DNA of 64,000 bases from Capra hircus (lineage: Eukaryota; Chordata; Mammalia; Artiodactyla; Bovidae): the NCBI RefSeq assembly GCF_001704415.2, contig NC_030811.1, positions 4,064,501 through 4,128,500 on the forward strand, in the 5' to 3' direction. Shown piece after piece: positions 54,598 through 64,000 of the stretch. The notes beneath the pieces are model-generated. The model did not search any database, was not told where the DNA came from, and saw only the letters and a program-made list of their open reading frames with translations. Positions within the stretch are counted from its first letter, which is position 1, and each line of letters opens with the position of its first letter. Both the position numbers and the translations under genes were made by a program.

Positions 54598-56450
54598 TGT
54601 ATTTATTTATTCAACAAATATTTCTTAAAGAGAACTCTAGGCTTTCCCATTGTGTTGTTTTCCTCTATTTCTTTGCATTGATCACTGAGGAAGGCTCTTG
54701 ACAATCTCTTTTAAAAATTAGAGATAGCAAAGGAACATTTCATGCAAAGATGGGCACAATAAAGGACAGAAGTGGTATGGACCTAACAGAAGCAGAAGAT
54801 ATTAAGAAGAGGTAGCAAGAATACACAGAAGAACTATACAAAAATTATCTTCATGACCTGGATAACCACAATGGTGTGATCACTCACCTAGAGCCAGACA
54901 TCCTGGAATGTGAAGTCAAGTGGGCCTTAGGGAGCATTACTTCAAATAGAGCTAGTGGAGGTGAGGGAATTCCAGCTGAGCTGTTTCAAGTCCTAATGGA
55001 TGATGCTGTGAAAGTGCTGCACTCAGTATGCCAGCAGATTTGGAAAACTCAGCAGTGGCCACAGGACTGGAAAAGGTCAGTTTTCATTCCAATCCCAAAG
55101 AAAGGCAATGCCAAAGAATGTTCAAACTACTGCACAATTGCACTCATCTCACACACTAGTAAAGTAAAGCTCAATATTCTCCAAGCCAGGTTTCAACAGT
55201 ACATGAATCGAGAACTTCCAGATGTTCGATCTGGATTTAGAAAAGTCAGAGGAACCAGAGATCAACTTGCCAACATCTGTTGGATCATTGAAAAAGCGAG
55301 AGAGTCCCAGAAAAACATCTATTTCTGCTTTATTGACTATGCCAAAGTCTTTGATTATGTAGATCACAGCAAACTGTGGAAAATTCTTAAAGAGATGGGA
55401 ATACCAGACCACCTGATCTGCCTCCTGAGAAATCTGTATGCAGTCAGGAAGCAACAGTTAGAACTGGACATGGAACAACAGACTGGGTCCAAATTGGGAA
55501 AGGGGTATGTCAAGACTGTATATTGTCACCCAGCTTATTTAACTTATATTCTAAGTACAAATTGTGTAATGCCAGGCTGGATGAAGCACAAGCTGGAATC
55601 AAAATTGCCATGTAAAATATCAATAACCTCAGATATGCAGATGATACCTCCCTTATGACAGAAAGCAAAGAAGAACTAAAGAGCCTCTTGATGAAAGTGA
55701 AAGGAAAATGAAAAAGCTGGCTTAAAACTCAGCATTCAGAAAACTAAGATCATGGCATCTGGTCCCATCACTGCATGGCCAATAGATGGGCCATGGGGAA
55801 ACAATGGAAACAGTGACAGACTTTATTTTTTGGGCTCCAAAATCACTGAAGATGGTGACTGCAGCCATGAAATTAAAAGACACTTGCTCCTTGAAAGAAA
55901 GTTAGAATCAACCTAGACAGCACATAAAAAAACAGAGACATTACTTTGCCAACAAACATCCATCTAGTAAAGCTTTGGTTTTCCAGTAGTCATGTATGGA
56001 TGTGAGAGTTGGACTATAGAGAAAGCTGAGTACCAAAGAATTGATGCCTTTGAACTGTGGTGTTGGAGAAGTCTCTTGAGAGTCACTTGGACTACAGGGA
56101 GATCCAACCAGTCCATCCTAAAGGAAATCAGTCCTGAATATTCATTGGAAGGACTGATGCTGAAGCTGAAGCTCCAATACTCTGGCCATCTGATGCAAAG
56201 AACTGACTCACTGGGAAAGACCCTGATGCTGGGAAAGGCTGAAGGTAGGAGGAGAAGGGGATGACAAAGAATGAGTTGGTTGGATGGCATCACCAGTCCA
56301 TGGGGTCGCAAAGAGTCGGGCATGAGTGAGTGACTGAACTGAATGACAACAAATACTTACTGAGTACCCAACATGCTGAAGGTGCTAAAGATGAACAGAC
56401 AGCATTATAATAACAGTGCCTAAAGCTAGAGAGAAGGCAAGAGTGGAAGG
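54598..56450 (-). mobile_element. L2 relic that hosts a BovB insertion
   Basis: Left part 'tatttatttattcaacaaat' (54600) and right part 'tacttactgagtacccaaca' ... 'gctaaagatgaacagacagc' (56353-56403) are the antisense L2 3' end, separated by the BovB at 54624-56345. More L2-like sequence may follow after the Bov-tA at 56508. Confidence 0.55.
54624..56345 (+). mobile_element. 5'-inverted BovB with target-site duplication
   Basis: 54624-54707 is BovB in reverse ('ttcctctatttctttgcatt', 'gatcactgaggaaggctctt'). From about 54709 ('aaaattagagata') BovB runs forward to the 3' tail 'gagtgactgaactg' at 56345. The forward part encodes reverse transcriptase ('SVFIPIPKKGNAKE', 'FIDYAKVFDYVDH'), open as 260 codons to 55658, then shifted out of frame near 55505. 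The duplication 'caacaaatattt' / 'caacaaatactt' lies at 54612-54623 and 56347-56358. Confidence 0.9.
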
Positions 56451-56507
56451 AGACAGTTGGCTAAGATGTAGGAACTTAAGGTTGTTACATGCTGTGTGCA
56501 TGTGGGT

Positions 56508-56722
56508 GATGGGCATCCCTGGTGGCACAGACGGTAATGAATCTGCCCGCAGTGGAGGAGACCTGGGTTTGATCCCTGGGTTGGGAAGATCTCCTGAAGA
56601 AGAGAATTGCTACCCACTCCAGTATTCTTGTTTGGAGAATTCCATGGATGGAGGAACCTGGAAGGCTACAGTCCAAGAGATTGCAAAGAGTTGGTCACAA
56701 CTGAGTGACTAGCACTTTCACG
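56508..56722 (+). repeat. Bov-tA SINE
   Basis: Forward Bov-tA: 'gggcatccctggtggcacag', B-box-like 'gggtttgatccctgg', body, and end 'cacaactgagtgactagcac'. Confidence 0.93.
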
Positions 56723-57149
56723 CTTTCATCTGGGAGGTGGGAGGGTGAGTGAGTGAAGGAGACGAGTGATGGGGGAGATGACATTGAAGATGGACCTAAA
56801 GGCTGAGGAGGAATCATCCTTGTAAACCTGGAGATTATGAGATAAGAGTTATTTTCCTTCCATGTCTGCATGTCCCTCGACGCATGTGGTGGCCAGGAAT
56901 TTTGAAACCCATAATTCTTATTCGGAAATCAGGAAACATAACATAGAATGTACAATAATGTGACCTATTTTCAGTTTACACAGAGAAAAATAACGGATGA
57001 ATTTTGACATAAACCACAGCCTTGCTCAACCCTCTGGAAATCCATTCTTTCTGTTCTCTGGTATAATCTCATACCCACCAAAAATTGGAAGATCCCATAA
57101 TCTTGTTCTCCAAACTCATATGCATCACCATTGTTTTTTTTTAATTATT
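56723..57149. other. Unique or old repeat sequence
   Basis: 56730-56850 is purine-rich and may continue the L2 relic. The rest is unique. Confidence 0.4.
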
Positions 57150-57282
57150 ATTATTATTAGTTTTTGGCTGTGCCACACGGCACATGAGGTGTTAGTTCTC
57201 TCACCAGGGATCGAACCCAGACCTCCTGCAATGGAAGCTCAGAGTTGTAACAGCCGAATGAATGGCCAGGGAAGTCTCCTGG
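57150..57282 (-). repeat. CHR-type SINE with (ATT)n tail
   Basis: Preceded by T run and 'attattattatt' (57140-57160), then 'ttttggctgtgccacacggc', 'accagggatcgaacccagac' and 'ggccagggaagtc'. The ATT run is the decayed 3' tail. Confidence 0.88.
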
Positions 57283-57609
57283 ATCACCACTGTAAGAAAA
57301 TTGCATCTCTCCTTTCCACTTGCATTCTAGCCTCAAATAGTAGCGTCTGTGTCTTGGCTAGTGAGAATCTATGTGTCCAGGATAATCTTCTGCTATTTAC
57401 AGTCTGTTTCAGAGGGAAAGCACATTTCTTCCTGAAACACTTCCCCTGCTTGTCTCTTCCTGAGATGCAGAGACCCTGCCGGCTGCTGTGGGTCTCTATG
57501 TGGGGCTCACTCTGCTCAGATGGGCTAAAGGGGCTCCTCCTTCCCGGGAGAAGGTGCTGCTAATGCAATGGAGGGAGATACCCGAGAGGGGGCTGCCCCT
57601 GCCTTCTCC
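57283..57609. other. Unique sequence
   Basis: No repeat recognised. The frame 56997-57563 crosses the CHR SINE and is not a gene. Confidence 0.45.
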
Positions 57610-57857
57610 TTCTCATTCAGTCACTCAGGCATGTCCGACTCTTTGTGACCCCATGGACTGCAGCACGCCAGGCTTCCCTGTCCATCACCATCTCCTGGAG
57701 TTTGTTCAAACCCATGTGCATCGAGTCAGTGATGACATCCATCCCACCATCTCATACTCCGTCATCCCCTTCTCCTCCTGCCCTCAAGCTTCCCCAGCAT
57801 CAGGGTCTTTTCCAGTGAGGTTTCTCTTTGCATCAGGTGGCCAATGGCATCACCACA
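57610..57857 (-). mobile_element. BovB 3' fragment
   Basis: About 250 bp of reverse BovB from 'ttctcattcagtcactcagg' to 'caggtggccaatggcatcac'. Confidence 0.92.
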
Positions 57858-58189
57858 ATAACCCCCAATTTCAAAGCCTCTGAAGTGCAGGTACTGCCTG
57901 TCATTGCAGATGGGCGGGCCTTTTAACTTGTGTCTGCAATGCTCTGTGCTATGCATTCCCAGTAGCCTTTCGTGTGGTTTCCCACACGAACAGTGAGACC
58001 TAGGAGACTTCTTCTTGGCAGAAGAGGGAAAAATTGAGCATCTCTCTTGAGCAGTGAGATTCTTGGTTATTACCCTAGGAAGACTCCTTTGTTGTCCAGG
58101 AGAACATGAGCTGTGATGGCAACATCAATACATACACACACACAAACCCCTAAAATGGAAACGTTCAGATGTCCATCACAATAAAATAG
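57858..58189. other. Unique sequence
   Basis: No repeat or gene recognised except a short CA run at 58128-58143. Confidence 0.45.
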
Positions 58190-58310
58190 ATGTAGGAAGG
58201 AGGCTCAAGAGGAAGGTGATATGTGTATAATTATGGCTGATCTGTGTTGTTGTGTGGCAGAAGCCAACATTCTTAAGCTATTTCTCCTCAATTAAAAAAA
58301 AAAGTTGAGA
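58190..58310 (+). mobile_element. L1 3' terminus
   Basis: 'gtgtataattatggctgatc', 'tgtgttgttgtgtggcagaa' and 'attaaaaaaaaaagt' form a short forward L1 3' end with A tail. Confidence 0.65.
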
Positions 58311-59461
58311 GTAATGAGGAAAAAAGAGGATGATACAAAGTGGTGAAGACAAATACATCTGAGTAATACATTTCAATACATATGATTCCCTTACATAAAA
58401 ATTCTTTTGTGGAATAAAATCAAGTAACACAATTTCACCATATAGTATGAAATCATTTTGAAAGCCCCAAACCAAAGATAATTGATGTATTTGGGAGATA
58501 CATATATATTTAGTAAAGCTGAAAAGAAAAATGAGGAAAAGATAACCATAAAATTTATTATGAATAATAATAGTTCATTTTGAAGGAGGAAGAGAAGCAG
58601 CTGAGGATGGGGCTCAATTAGGTTCTCAGTGGTTTGGGTGATCATAGTCCGTTTCTTGGGCTCTGTGATCTATGCATGCACTTTTTATCTTTTGTGTCTC
58701 ATATTCTTTACATTATAAAAGTTCAAAAGTGATTCATAAAAGTAAATGGTTCTCTGCCTTATTAGCAATTTGTTCATTCCAATTAATCAAGCATGTGCAA
58801 TTACATCCACCCTGGAGTTTGGAGTTCACAGAGAAAGTAATGTCCAAAACCCCATTCCTGTGGAAACTGGAAAATCCAGGAGTTTCTCCAGGAGAGTGGC
58901 TCTTCTCTGATTCAGCTCAATACTGGAAGAGAGAAGCGTGGCCGACAGAGCTGGGGCTTAGGCTCTGGCCCAGGAACTTTTATGAATTTCTGCTGCGTTC
59001 TTAGATTAGCTGTGACGTGCATGCTCACTTCATCCAGAATCATTTTCTTCCCAAGGGAATCTGTGGTCCATGGTCCGTGGAGACCCTGAGTGTGCCAGAA
59101 GTAACTGTTCATAAACACCTGCCTGGGAAGCGCTGTGATGGGCAGAGAGAGAACCAGGAGTGATGTTACGTGCTGTCTAAAGGGGAGACTGGCTGTGATC
59201 ACAGCCCTTCTAGAATGTTCTTTCCAGCCTCCAGAACCCTCCCCACCCCCAGTCCTTGTCTGCAAGGCTCTCCATCACCCACAGTCCATGCCTGGTGGGC
59301 TCATCTTCCCACCGTCTGCAGATACCTTCCATTTCCACCAAAGACTTTGCTCAAGTGGGCATGCTTTCTCTCCACTGAACACATCTAACTTCTGGCAGGG
59401 TCCAGTCCAAGCCAGTCAACCAATCATCTCTCCAGCAACCAAACAGCTTGTTTGTAAATGC
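58311..59461. other. Unique sequence
   Basis: No repeat or gene recognised in about 1.15 kb. Frames at 58672-59004 and 58912-59497 have no known domain. Confidence 0.45.
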
Positions 59462-59568
59462 ACTGCTAAGTCTCTTCAGTGGTGTCTGACACTATAGAGC
59501 CCACCAGGCTTCTCTGTCCATGGGATCCTCCAGACAAGAACACTGGAGTGGGTGGCCATGCCATCCTC

Positions 59569-61104
59569 TGCCGGGGTCCAGCCCTGGTGGATCCAGGGTA
59601 ATTCGAAGCAGGGACGGAGTCAGCGTCCTAGGAATTAATTGCTTAATTAAAGATATAGAGGGAGATTAGAAAGAAATAGTGTAGTAGGAAAATTAGTGGA
59701 GAAAAATATGCTGAATAACTTGGTTTACATGGGATACCAATAAAGCTTCGAGACGAGAATCTTGCACCACCTACGCAGGCCACTGGCATCCACTTGAATA
59801 TCAGAGGGTGCCCCGCCTTGGGCTCCCTCTCGCGTGGAACTTAAATGCCAGGGCAAAATTAGCAGGCACGGCGAGCACCCACACTCCAGATGGGAATTCA
59901 GCCAGAAGGGGAAAGAAAGAATGACATGGGGGAATCAGTCTTTCCAGAAACTGATCTGATTTCTTTATTTTTTAGGTTTGCTTATATACCTTTTGTTACA
60001 CATAGAGACAAATGGAAATTTTAAAGTCACATGGGGGTCAGCAGTCCTGACCTTTATCAAAATCAGGTGCTTCACATAAATGTATAAAAAAAGGTCTTAG
60101 GGGTTTTACATCATCTTCTGGCCATGAGGCCTGCTGACATTTTACGACCCTTTCTTTCTGATAACGGTCAGTTAACCAGAAAACTTATTTTTTCCAAGGG
60201 TGTTTTTTCTTAAACCAGGCACCACCCTCCAAAGGTACCAGATAAAGTTGCATTCCTATAGGGCGAGGGTGTAGTGGGTTACAACTAAGAAAGGAATTTA
60301 TTTAACCTAAGGTTAACATGATTAATCTTAAAGGTTAATACTTATTTCTCCTATGTGCTAGTTATATCCATTATAAGGGCAGGGAATATGGAGATTTAGC
60401 AGCAAACATCAGCCCAGCAAATGAAAACCCTTCACCAATGTTCCCCTTAAGATCTATTTAGTCTTAAGATAGTGATAAAGTTACATTTTTACATAGCAAG
60501 GACACAGTGATTTATAATAAAGTACAGTGATCTATAACAAAAGAGAAAATTCATTAACTCAAAAAGTCTAGTATTGCTAACATCAAAACTACTATATTTC
60601 CTTTTCTATATTCCAAATACATTAATATATTCCCAGGTGCCTAAGGATATGGAGGCCTGGTGGCAATCATTGACTCAACAATGAGAAAAGCCCTATGCTA
60701 ATTAAGATTTTCAGAATACTCCAAACTCTCTGTGCTGTTTATGGTTGAGAGGTAGTAAATAATCATGTGCCTAGTGGCAGGAGTGTGGATAATCCTGTCA
60801 CACAAGCTAGTCTGCCAGCAGAGAGGTTTGACCTGAGACACCCTTGTCACGCCCAGGAATTTTTATTGACTGGAGCTGCAAGTTTACTCCTTCTTCGAGA
60901 GAACCGGTGGTGGGCAGTCAGCCCCCCATAAAGTCAGAGGTGTAGGTGAGAGCATGAAACAGTAAAGTAGGTGGACTCTGGTTTTGGGGGTAGATGCTCG
61001 GGAACAGGGGGTTTCCTGAGGCTCGATCCCACCTTTGCGTATGCCGAAGCCTCCTTCCTCAAGACCTTTGCCACAGGCGGAGCTCCTCACGCTGGCTCCC
61101 GGCC
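59569..61104 (-). mobile_element. Long solo LTR of a ruminant ERV (about 1.5 kb)
   Basis: The minus strand ends '..ggaccccggca' (59569) with the terminal CA expected of an LTR. It has a TATA-like box about 0.4 kb from that end and an AATAAA 14 nt after it, the U3-R spacing of betaretroviral-type LTRs. The insert lies inside a Bov-tA; a possible 6-bp duplication 'atcctc' (59563-59568) / 'ctcctc' (61105-61110) has one mismatch. The right edge is uncertain (61089-61104). No gag, pol or env sequence is present. Confidence 0.65.
59983..59988 (-). promoter_or_regulatory. TATA box of the LTR
   Basis: On the minus strand 'ggtatataagc' is followed by 'aataaa' (TTTATT at 59964-59969 on plus), a core-promoter/poly-A arrangement typical of some LTRs. 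Activity is unknown. Confidence 0.45.
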
Positions 61105-61259
61105 CTCCTCCAGGGGGTCTTCCTGACCCAGGGATCGAACCCACGTCTCCTTTGTGTCCTGCATTGGCAGGCATGTTCTTTACTACCAGCATGCCCCCTG
61201 GGAAGCCCCTAAATGCAAAGTAAAATTCAGCTTTGACTGCATCAGTGAAACTGTCTCAG

Positions 61260-61447
61260 CCAGTTCAGTCACTCAGTCGTGTCTGACTCTTTGTGACGCC
61301 ATGGACTGCAGCAGGCCAAATTTCCCTGTCCATCACCAACCCTTGGAGCTTGCTCAAACTCATGTCCATCGAGTCAGTGATGCCATCCAGCCATCTCATC
61401 CTCTGTCATCCCCTTTTCCTCTTGCCTTCAATCTTTCCCAGCACCAG
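61260..61447 (-). mobile_element. BovB 3' fragment with target-site duplication
   Basis: 188 bp of reverse BovB. 'gaaactgtctcag' (61247-61259) and 'gaaactatctcag' (61448-61460), one mismatch in 13, flank it exactly. Confidence 0.93.
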
Positions 61448-61524
61448 GAAACTATCTCAGATGAATCTAATCTCCATTGGTCTCACCACCATGCAGACAT
61501 TTAGTTTAACATGTAATAGGCATA

Positions 61525-61735
61525 GGGCTTTCCTGGTGGCTCAGGCAGTAAAGAAAGCATCTGCAGTGCTGGAGACCCGGGTTCAATCCCTGGGTTGGGA
61601 ATATCGCCTGGAGAAGGAAATGGCACCCCACTCCAAGACTCTTGCCTGGAGAATCCCATGGACAGAAGAGCCTGGTGGGCTACAGTCCATGGAGTCGCAA
61701 AGAGTCAGACATGACTGAGCAACTAATAGTTTGAC
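61525..61735 (+). repeat. Bov-tA SINE
   Basis: Full-length forward Bov-tA: 'gggctttcctggtggctcag', B box 'gggttcaatccctgg', ending 'catgactgagcaactaatag'. Confidence 0.95.
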
Positions 61736-62089
61736 TTTGACTTTGTAGTAGACATGTATGCATTATCTTATGTTTTTGAGTGCAACAGTTATCAAATACT
61801 TTTTACTTAATGTCCAATTACAGTACAATAAGTCAAGGATGAATTTACAGTTGACCAACCTGTCCAGATCCAAGTTTATGTGGGAAAAATATGAAGATAA
61901 TGGTCAGCCATTGTACCTGAATATTTTGGTGGATTGATTATTTGTGGGAATATGGGGATGGTGATTAATGCCTGGGTTATAATGTAGACCCAGTGAAAGT
62001 CTATTTATGCTATAGTCCCAGCCACAAATATTGCTAATGCATATATATTCATTTCTACTCATTTTGTGTTAATCCAACGGTACTAAAAA
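61736..62089. other. Unique AT-rich sequence
   Basis: No repeat or gene recognised. Confidence 0.5.
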
Positions 62090-62200
62090 ACTGAACTAAT
62101 CATAAATATAAGCTGAAAAATAGACACACAGATGTACAGAACAAACATATGGACATCAAGGAGGGAGGTGGGGTTGAGATGAATTGTATAAGTTTTCAGT
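62090..62200 (+). mobile_element. L1 3' UTR fragment
   Basis: 'acacacagatgtacagaaca', 'aacatatggacatcaaggag' and 'ggaggtggggttgagatg' follow the L1 3' UTR order. Confidence 0.55.
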
Positions 62201-62449
62201 CATTACGTAAAAAAGAAAGTGTGTGGACTTGCGTATGTCTTACAGGGAATTCAGGGTAACATCCTGTTCTGAAAACTCTCAGGGTGTATCCAGAAGTCAG
62301 AGGTCACAATCCGTAAATCACTGCTTTACCTGTTCTGGAGCCCACGCGCTGTATTTGGTTTTACTGTGTTGGTCTGGCTCGTGTGAACAGTTCTTGAGTC
62401 TCTAAGAGCTGCAGAGCACACTTGCAGGTTGGTTAGAAGGAGGACCGCC

Positions 62450-62620
62450 ACGGGAGGGCAGCTTCACAATTTACCAGTTAGGTGACCTTGGACAAGTCAC
62501 TTAAGCTTCTCGGGCCACAGTTTATTGACCTGTAAAAGAGGGATGATACCTCATGGGATTCTTCCAAGAACGATCAGCGTTCAGGGCACAGAATCAAACT
62601 GTGGCTTTAAGGACTTGGAA
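62450..62620 (+). repeat. MIR SINE
   Basis: The classic MIR core reads 'caatttaccagttaggtgac', 'cttggacaagtcacttaagc' and 'acctgtaaaagagggatgat'. An ancient mammal-wide SINE. Confidence 0.85.
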
Positions 62621-62774
62621 ACACAGCTTCTGCCCTCAGTGAATTTGAGGGTAAATAGGAAAGACGGTAGAAAGGGAAGTGAGACACTGTGGTCCAAATA
62701 GCCCAGCTCTGATAGCCTGAGACCATCTGCCATGACACCATGTCACCTGGACAACAAAAACCAATCTGGGGCTG

Positions 62775-63080
62775 ACCATAGGTTGCATGGTTCCCAACCC
62801 AAGGATTGAACCCAGGTCTCCCACATTGTGCGCAGATGCTTTACCAGCCAGGCCATGAGGGAAGCCCAAGAATACTGGGATGGGTAGCCTACCCCTTCTC
62901 CAGAGGATTGTCCCAAGCCAGGGATTGAATCCAGGTCTCCCACATTGCGGGCAGATGCTTTACCAGCCAAGCCACGAGGGAAGCCCAAGAATACTGGAGT
63001 GGGTAGCCTACCCTTCTCCAGAGGATCTTCCCAACCCAGGAATCGCAGATTCTTTACCAACCGAGCTATCAGGGAAGCCC
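62775..63080 (-). repeat. Bov-tA-type SINE with three tandem tRNA-like heads
   Basis: Reverse heads end 'gggaagccc' at about 62866, 62985 and 63080. The first two are about 119 bp apart and joined by 'aagaatactgg' body pieces. The third unit is shortened ('caggaatcgcagattcttta'). Confidence 0.88.
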
Positions 63081-63087
63081 AACCGTA

Positions 63088-63148
63088 GGCTGGGGTCGCA
63101 AAGAGTCGGACCCAACTGAGCAACTGAACTGACTGACTGACTGACTGG
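63088..63148 (+). repeat. Bov-tA/BovB tail and (CTGA)n run
   Basis: 'ggctggggtcgcaaagagtc' ... 'caactgagcaactgaactga' followed by 'ctgactgactgactgact'. A forward tail fragment that has grown into a tetranucleotide run. Confidence 0.8.
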
Positions 63149-64000
63149 TTGCATCCCCTTTCCGTCATCTATTCTTCCTCAAAGGCCTTTTTCTCCCGCA
63201 AAAGTGACTCTTCCTCTGCAAGAATTCAAGCAATATCTGACTTGCTAATCTCTGATAAAGTCTGATGCATATTACTCATTGCAGGGGTGACATTGTAAAA
63301 GCTTGTTCCTAGAAACAGCAAAAGCTTCATGCAAGGGAAAATAACCCCATCACAAGGAGATGGGGCACCATGTAGGGTGCAGGCTCCTGGAATTGTACGC
63401 AGAGCCCTGTGCCGGTCTGACTTTAGCATTGTATGGGTGTACAGTCTGTTACTTTCGCTAGATTGCTAAGGGGATCCATCACCCAGAAAGTGTTAAAAGC
63501 CAACTCTTTCCATGATTACACTGCAGAGAGTGCAGCAGGCAGACACTTGCATGGGGCACAAACACTGTCCCCCACCGTCAACTGTATGATTCATTCCCTG
63601 CAGCACGAACACTGGAGCTGCCTTAGGAGGTTCGGCCTAAATCTTTTCCCAGTTACTTTGCAGCCTACAAGGATAAGCACAGACGCTTGCACGATTTTCT
63701 ACAAGGAGAGCTCCAGAATCCTTTAGGCAGTGGTACAGGGCCTTATAAACCATCGTCAAAGAAGCATGAACTTTTATTTCCCAGGAAATTGGTCATCCTT
63801 CTTTGAGACATCTTTATGGACTAGTCTCTCTAGTAAGCCCTTACTGCTAGGTTCTGTGGGAGGCTGGTGTTATTACTTCATCTATGTCTCAGACGCTTTG
63901 TAAAGTGTTCCTGGGGTCTCCTGCCAGGCAGAGGATGTCTAGAAGTGACTCAGTCCTCAGTGGCTAACTAAAAGAAAGACAAAAGGCCAAAAGAAAAGAG
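63149..64000. other. Unique sequence
   Basis: No repeat or gene recognised. Frames at 63226-63429 and 63433-63726 show no known domain. Confidence 0.45.

Larger units (their letters stand above)
59462..61207 (-). repeat. Bov-tA SINE split by a long LTR-like insertion
   Basis: The body part is at 59462-59568 ('gctaagtctcttcagtggtg' ... 'gtgggtggccatgccatcct'). The head part is at about 61105-61207 ('ctcctccagggggtcttcct' ... 'gccccctgggaagcccc'). The halves fit together as one SINE once the 1.5-kb insertion is removed. Confidence 0.8.

Noticed and set aside
56997..57563. 188-codon plus frame
   Set aside because: It reads through a reverse CHR SINE and its ATT tail in the middle, so it cannot be one conserved coding unit.
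1..64000. A novel bacterial or phage-type multi-gene system
   Set aside because: The sequence is vertebrate nuclear DNA dominated by ruminant retroelements. There are no operons, ribosome binding sites or clustered long genes.

Overview
The window is nuclear DNA of a ruminant, most likely a bovid. About half of it is built from families typical of or restricted to ruminants: the RTE-type LINE BovB and its 3' fragments (ART2-like), Bov-tA SINEs (tRNA-Glu-derived head plus Bov-A body), Bov-A2 dimers, artiodactyl CHR-type SINEs and a ruminant-style L1. These sit on an older mammalian layer of L2, MIR, MER5-like, Tigger-like, hAT-like and MaLR-type relics. Cattle, sheep, goat or a relative cannot be told apart by eye. 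There is no bacterial, plasmid or phage content, no CRISPR array, and no tRNA or rRNA gene that I can see.

I find no complete protein-coding gene, so the region behaves as intergenic or long-intron DNA. The only host-gene match I recognise is one short block at 31634-31797 (minus strand). It encodes about 54 residues nearly identical to the N-terminal region of cullin-1 and is followed directly by a consensus splice donor. A second, unrecognised and broken coding-like stretch lies at about 22963-23404 (minus).

Layout: 1-7.3 kb is mostly unique with an L2 relic and scattered SINEs; 7.3-9.0 kb is a pile-up (CA microsatellite, minus-strand L1 3' end invaded by four younger elements); 9-20 kb is unique sequence with SINEs and BovB/L1 fragments; 20.3-21.6 kb is L1-rich; 22-26 kb holds tetranucleotide and CA/CG repeats and an unusually repeat-free AT-rich block; 26-38 kb holds many BovB fragments, two Bov-A2 dimers and the cullin block; 40.2-41.0 kb holds three minisatellite-like arrays or duplications; 41.3-47.1 kb is the densest mobile cluster (5'-inverted L1, nearly full-length BovB, another BovB fragment, LTR-like pieces); 49-51.8 kb is one old minus-strand L1 carrying three SINEs; 54.6-56.4 kb is a 5'-inverted BovB inside an L2; 59.5-61.2 kb is a long LTR-like element inside a Bov-tA; the rest is unique with a few SINEs and a MIR.

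The most informative material is the anatomy of retrotransposon insertions: three 5'-inverted (twin-primed-looking) LINEs, one of them BovB; a BovB copy with one intact frame apart from two stops but damaged catalytic motifs; an internally deleted BovB retaining both ends; several insertions with readable target-site duplications; and SINEs with multiplied tRNA heads or internal minisatellites. Family names come from recognition by eye, and element boundaries are approximate (within roughly 5-20 bases) unless a target-site duplication is given.
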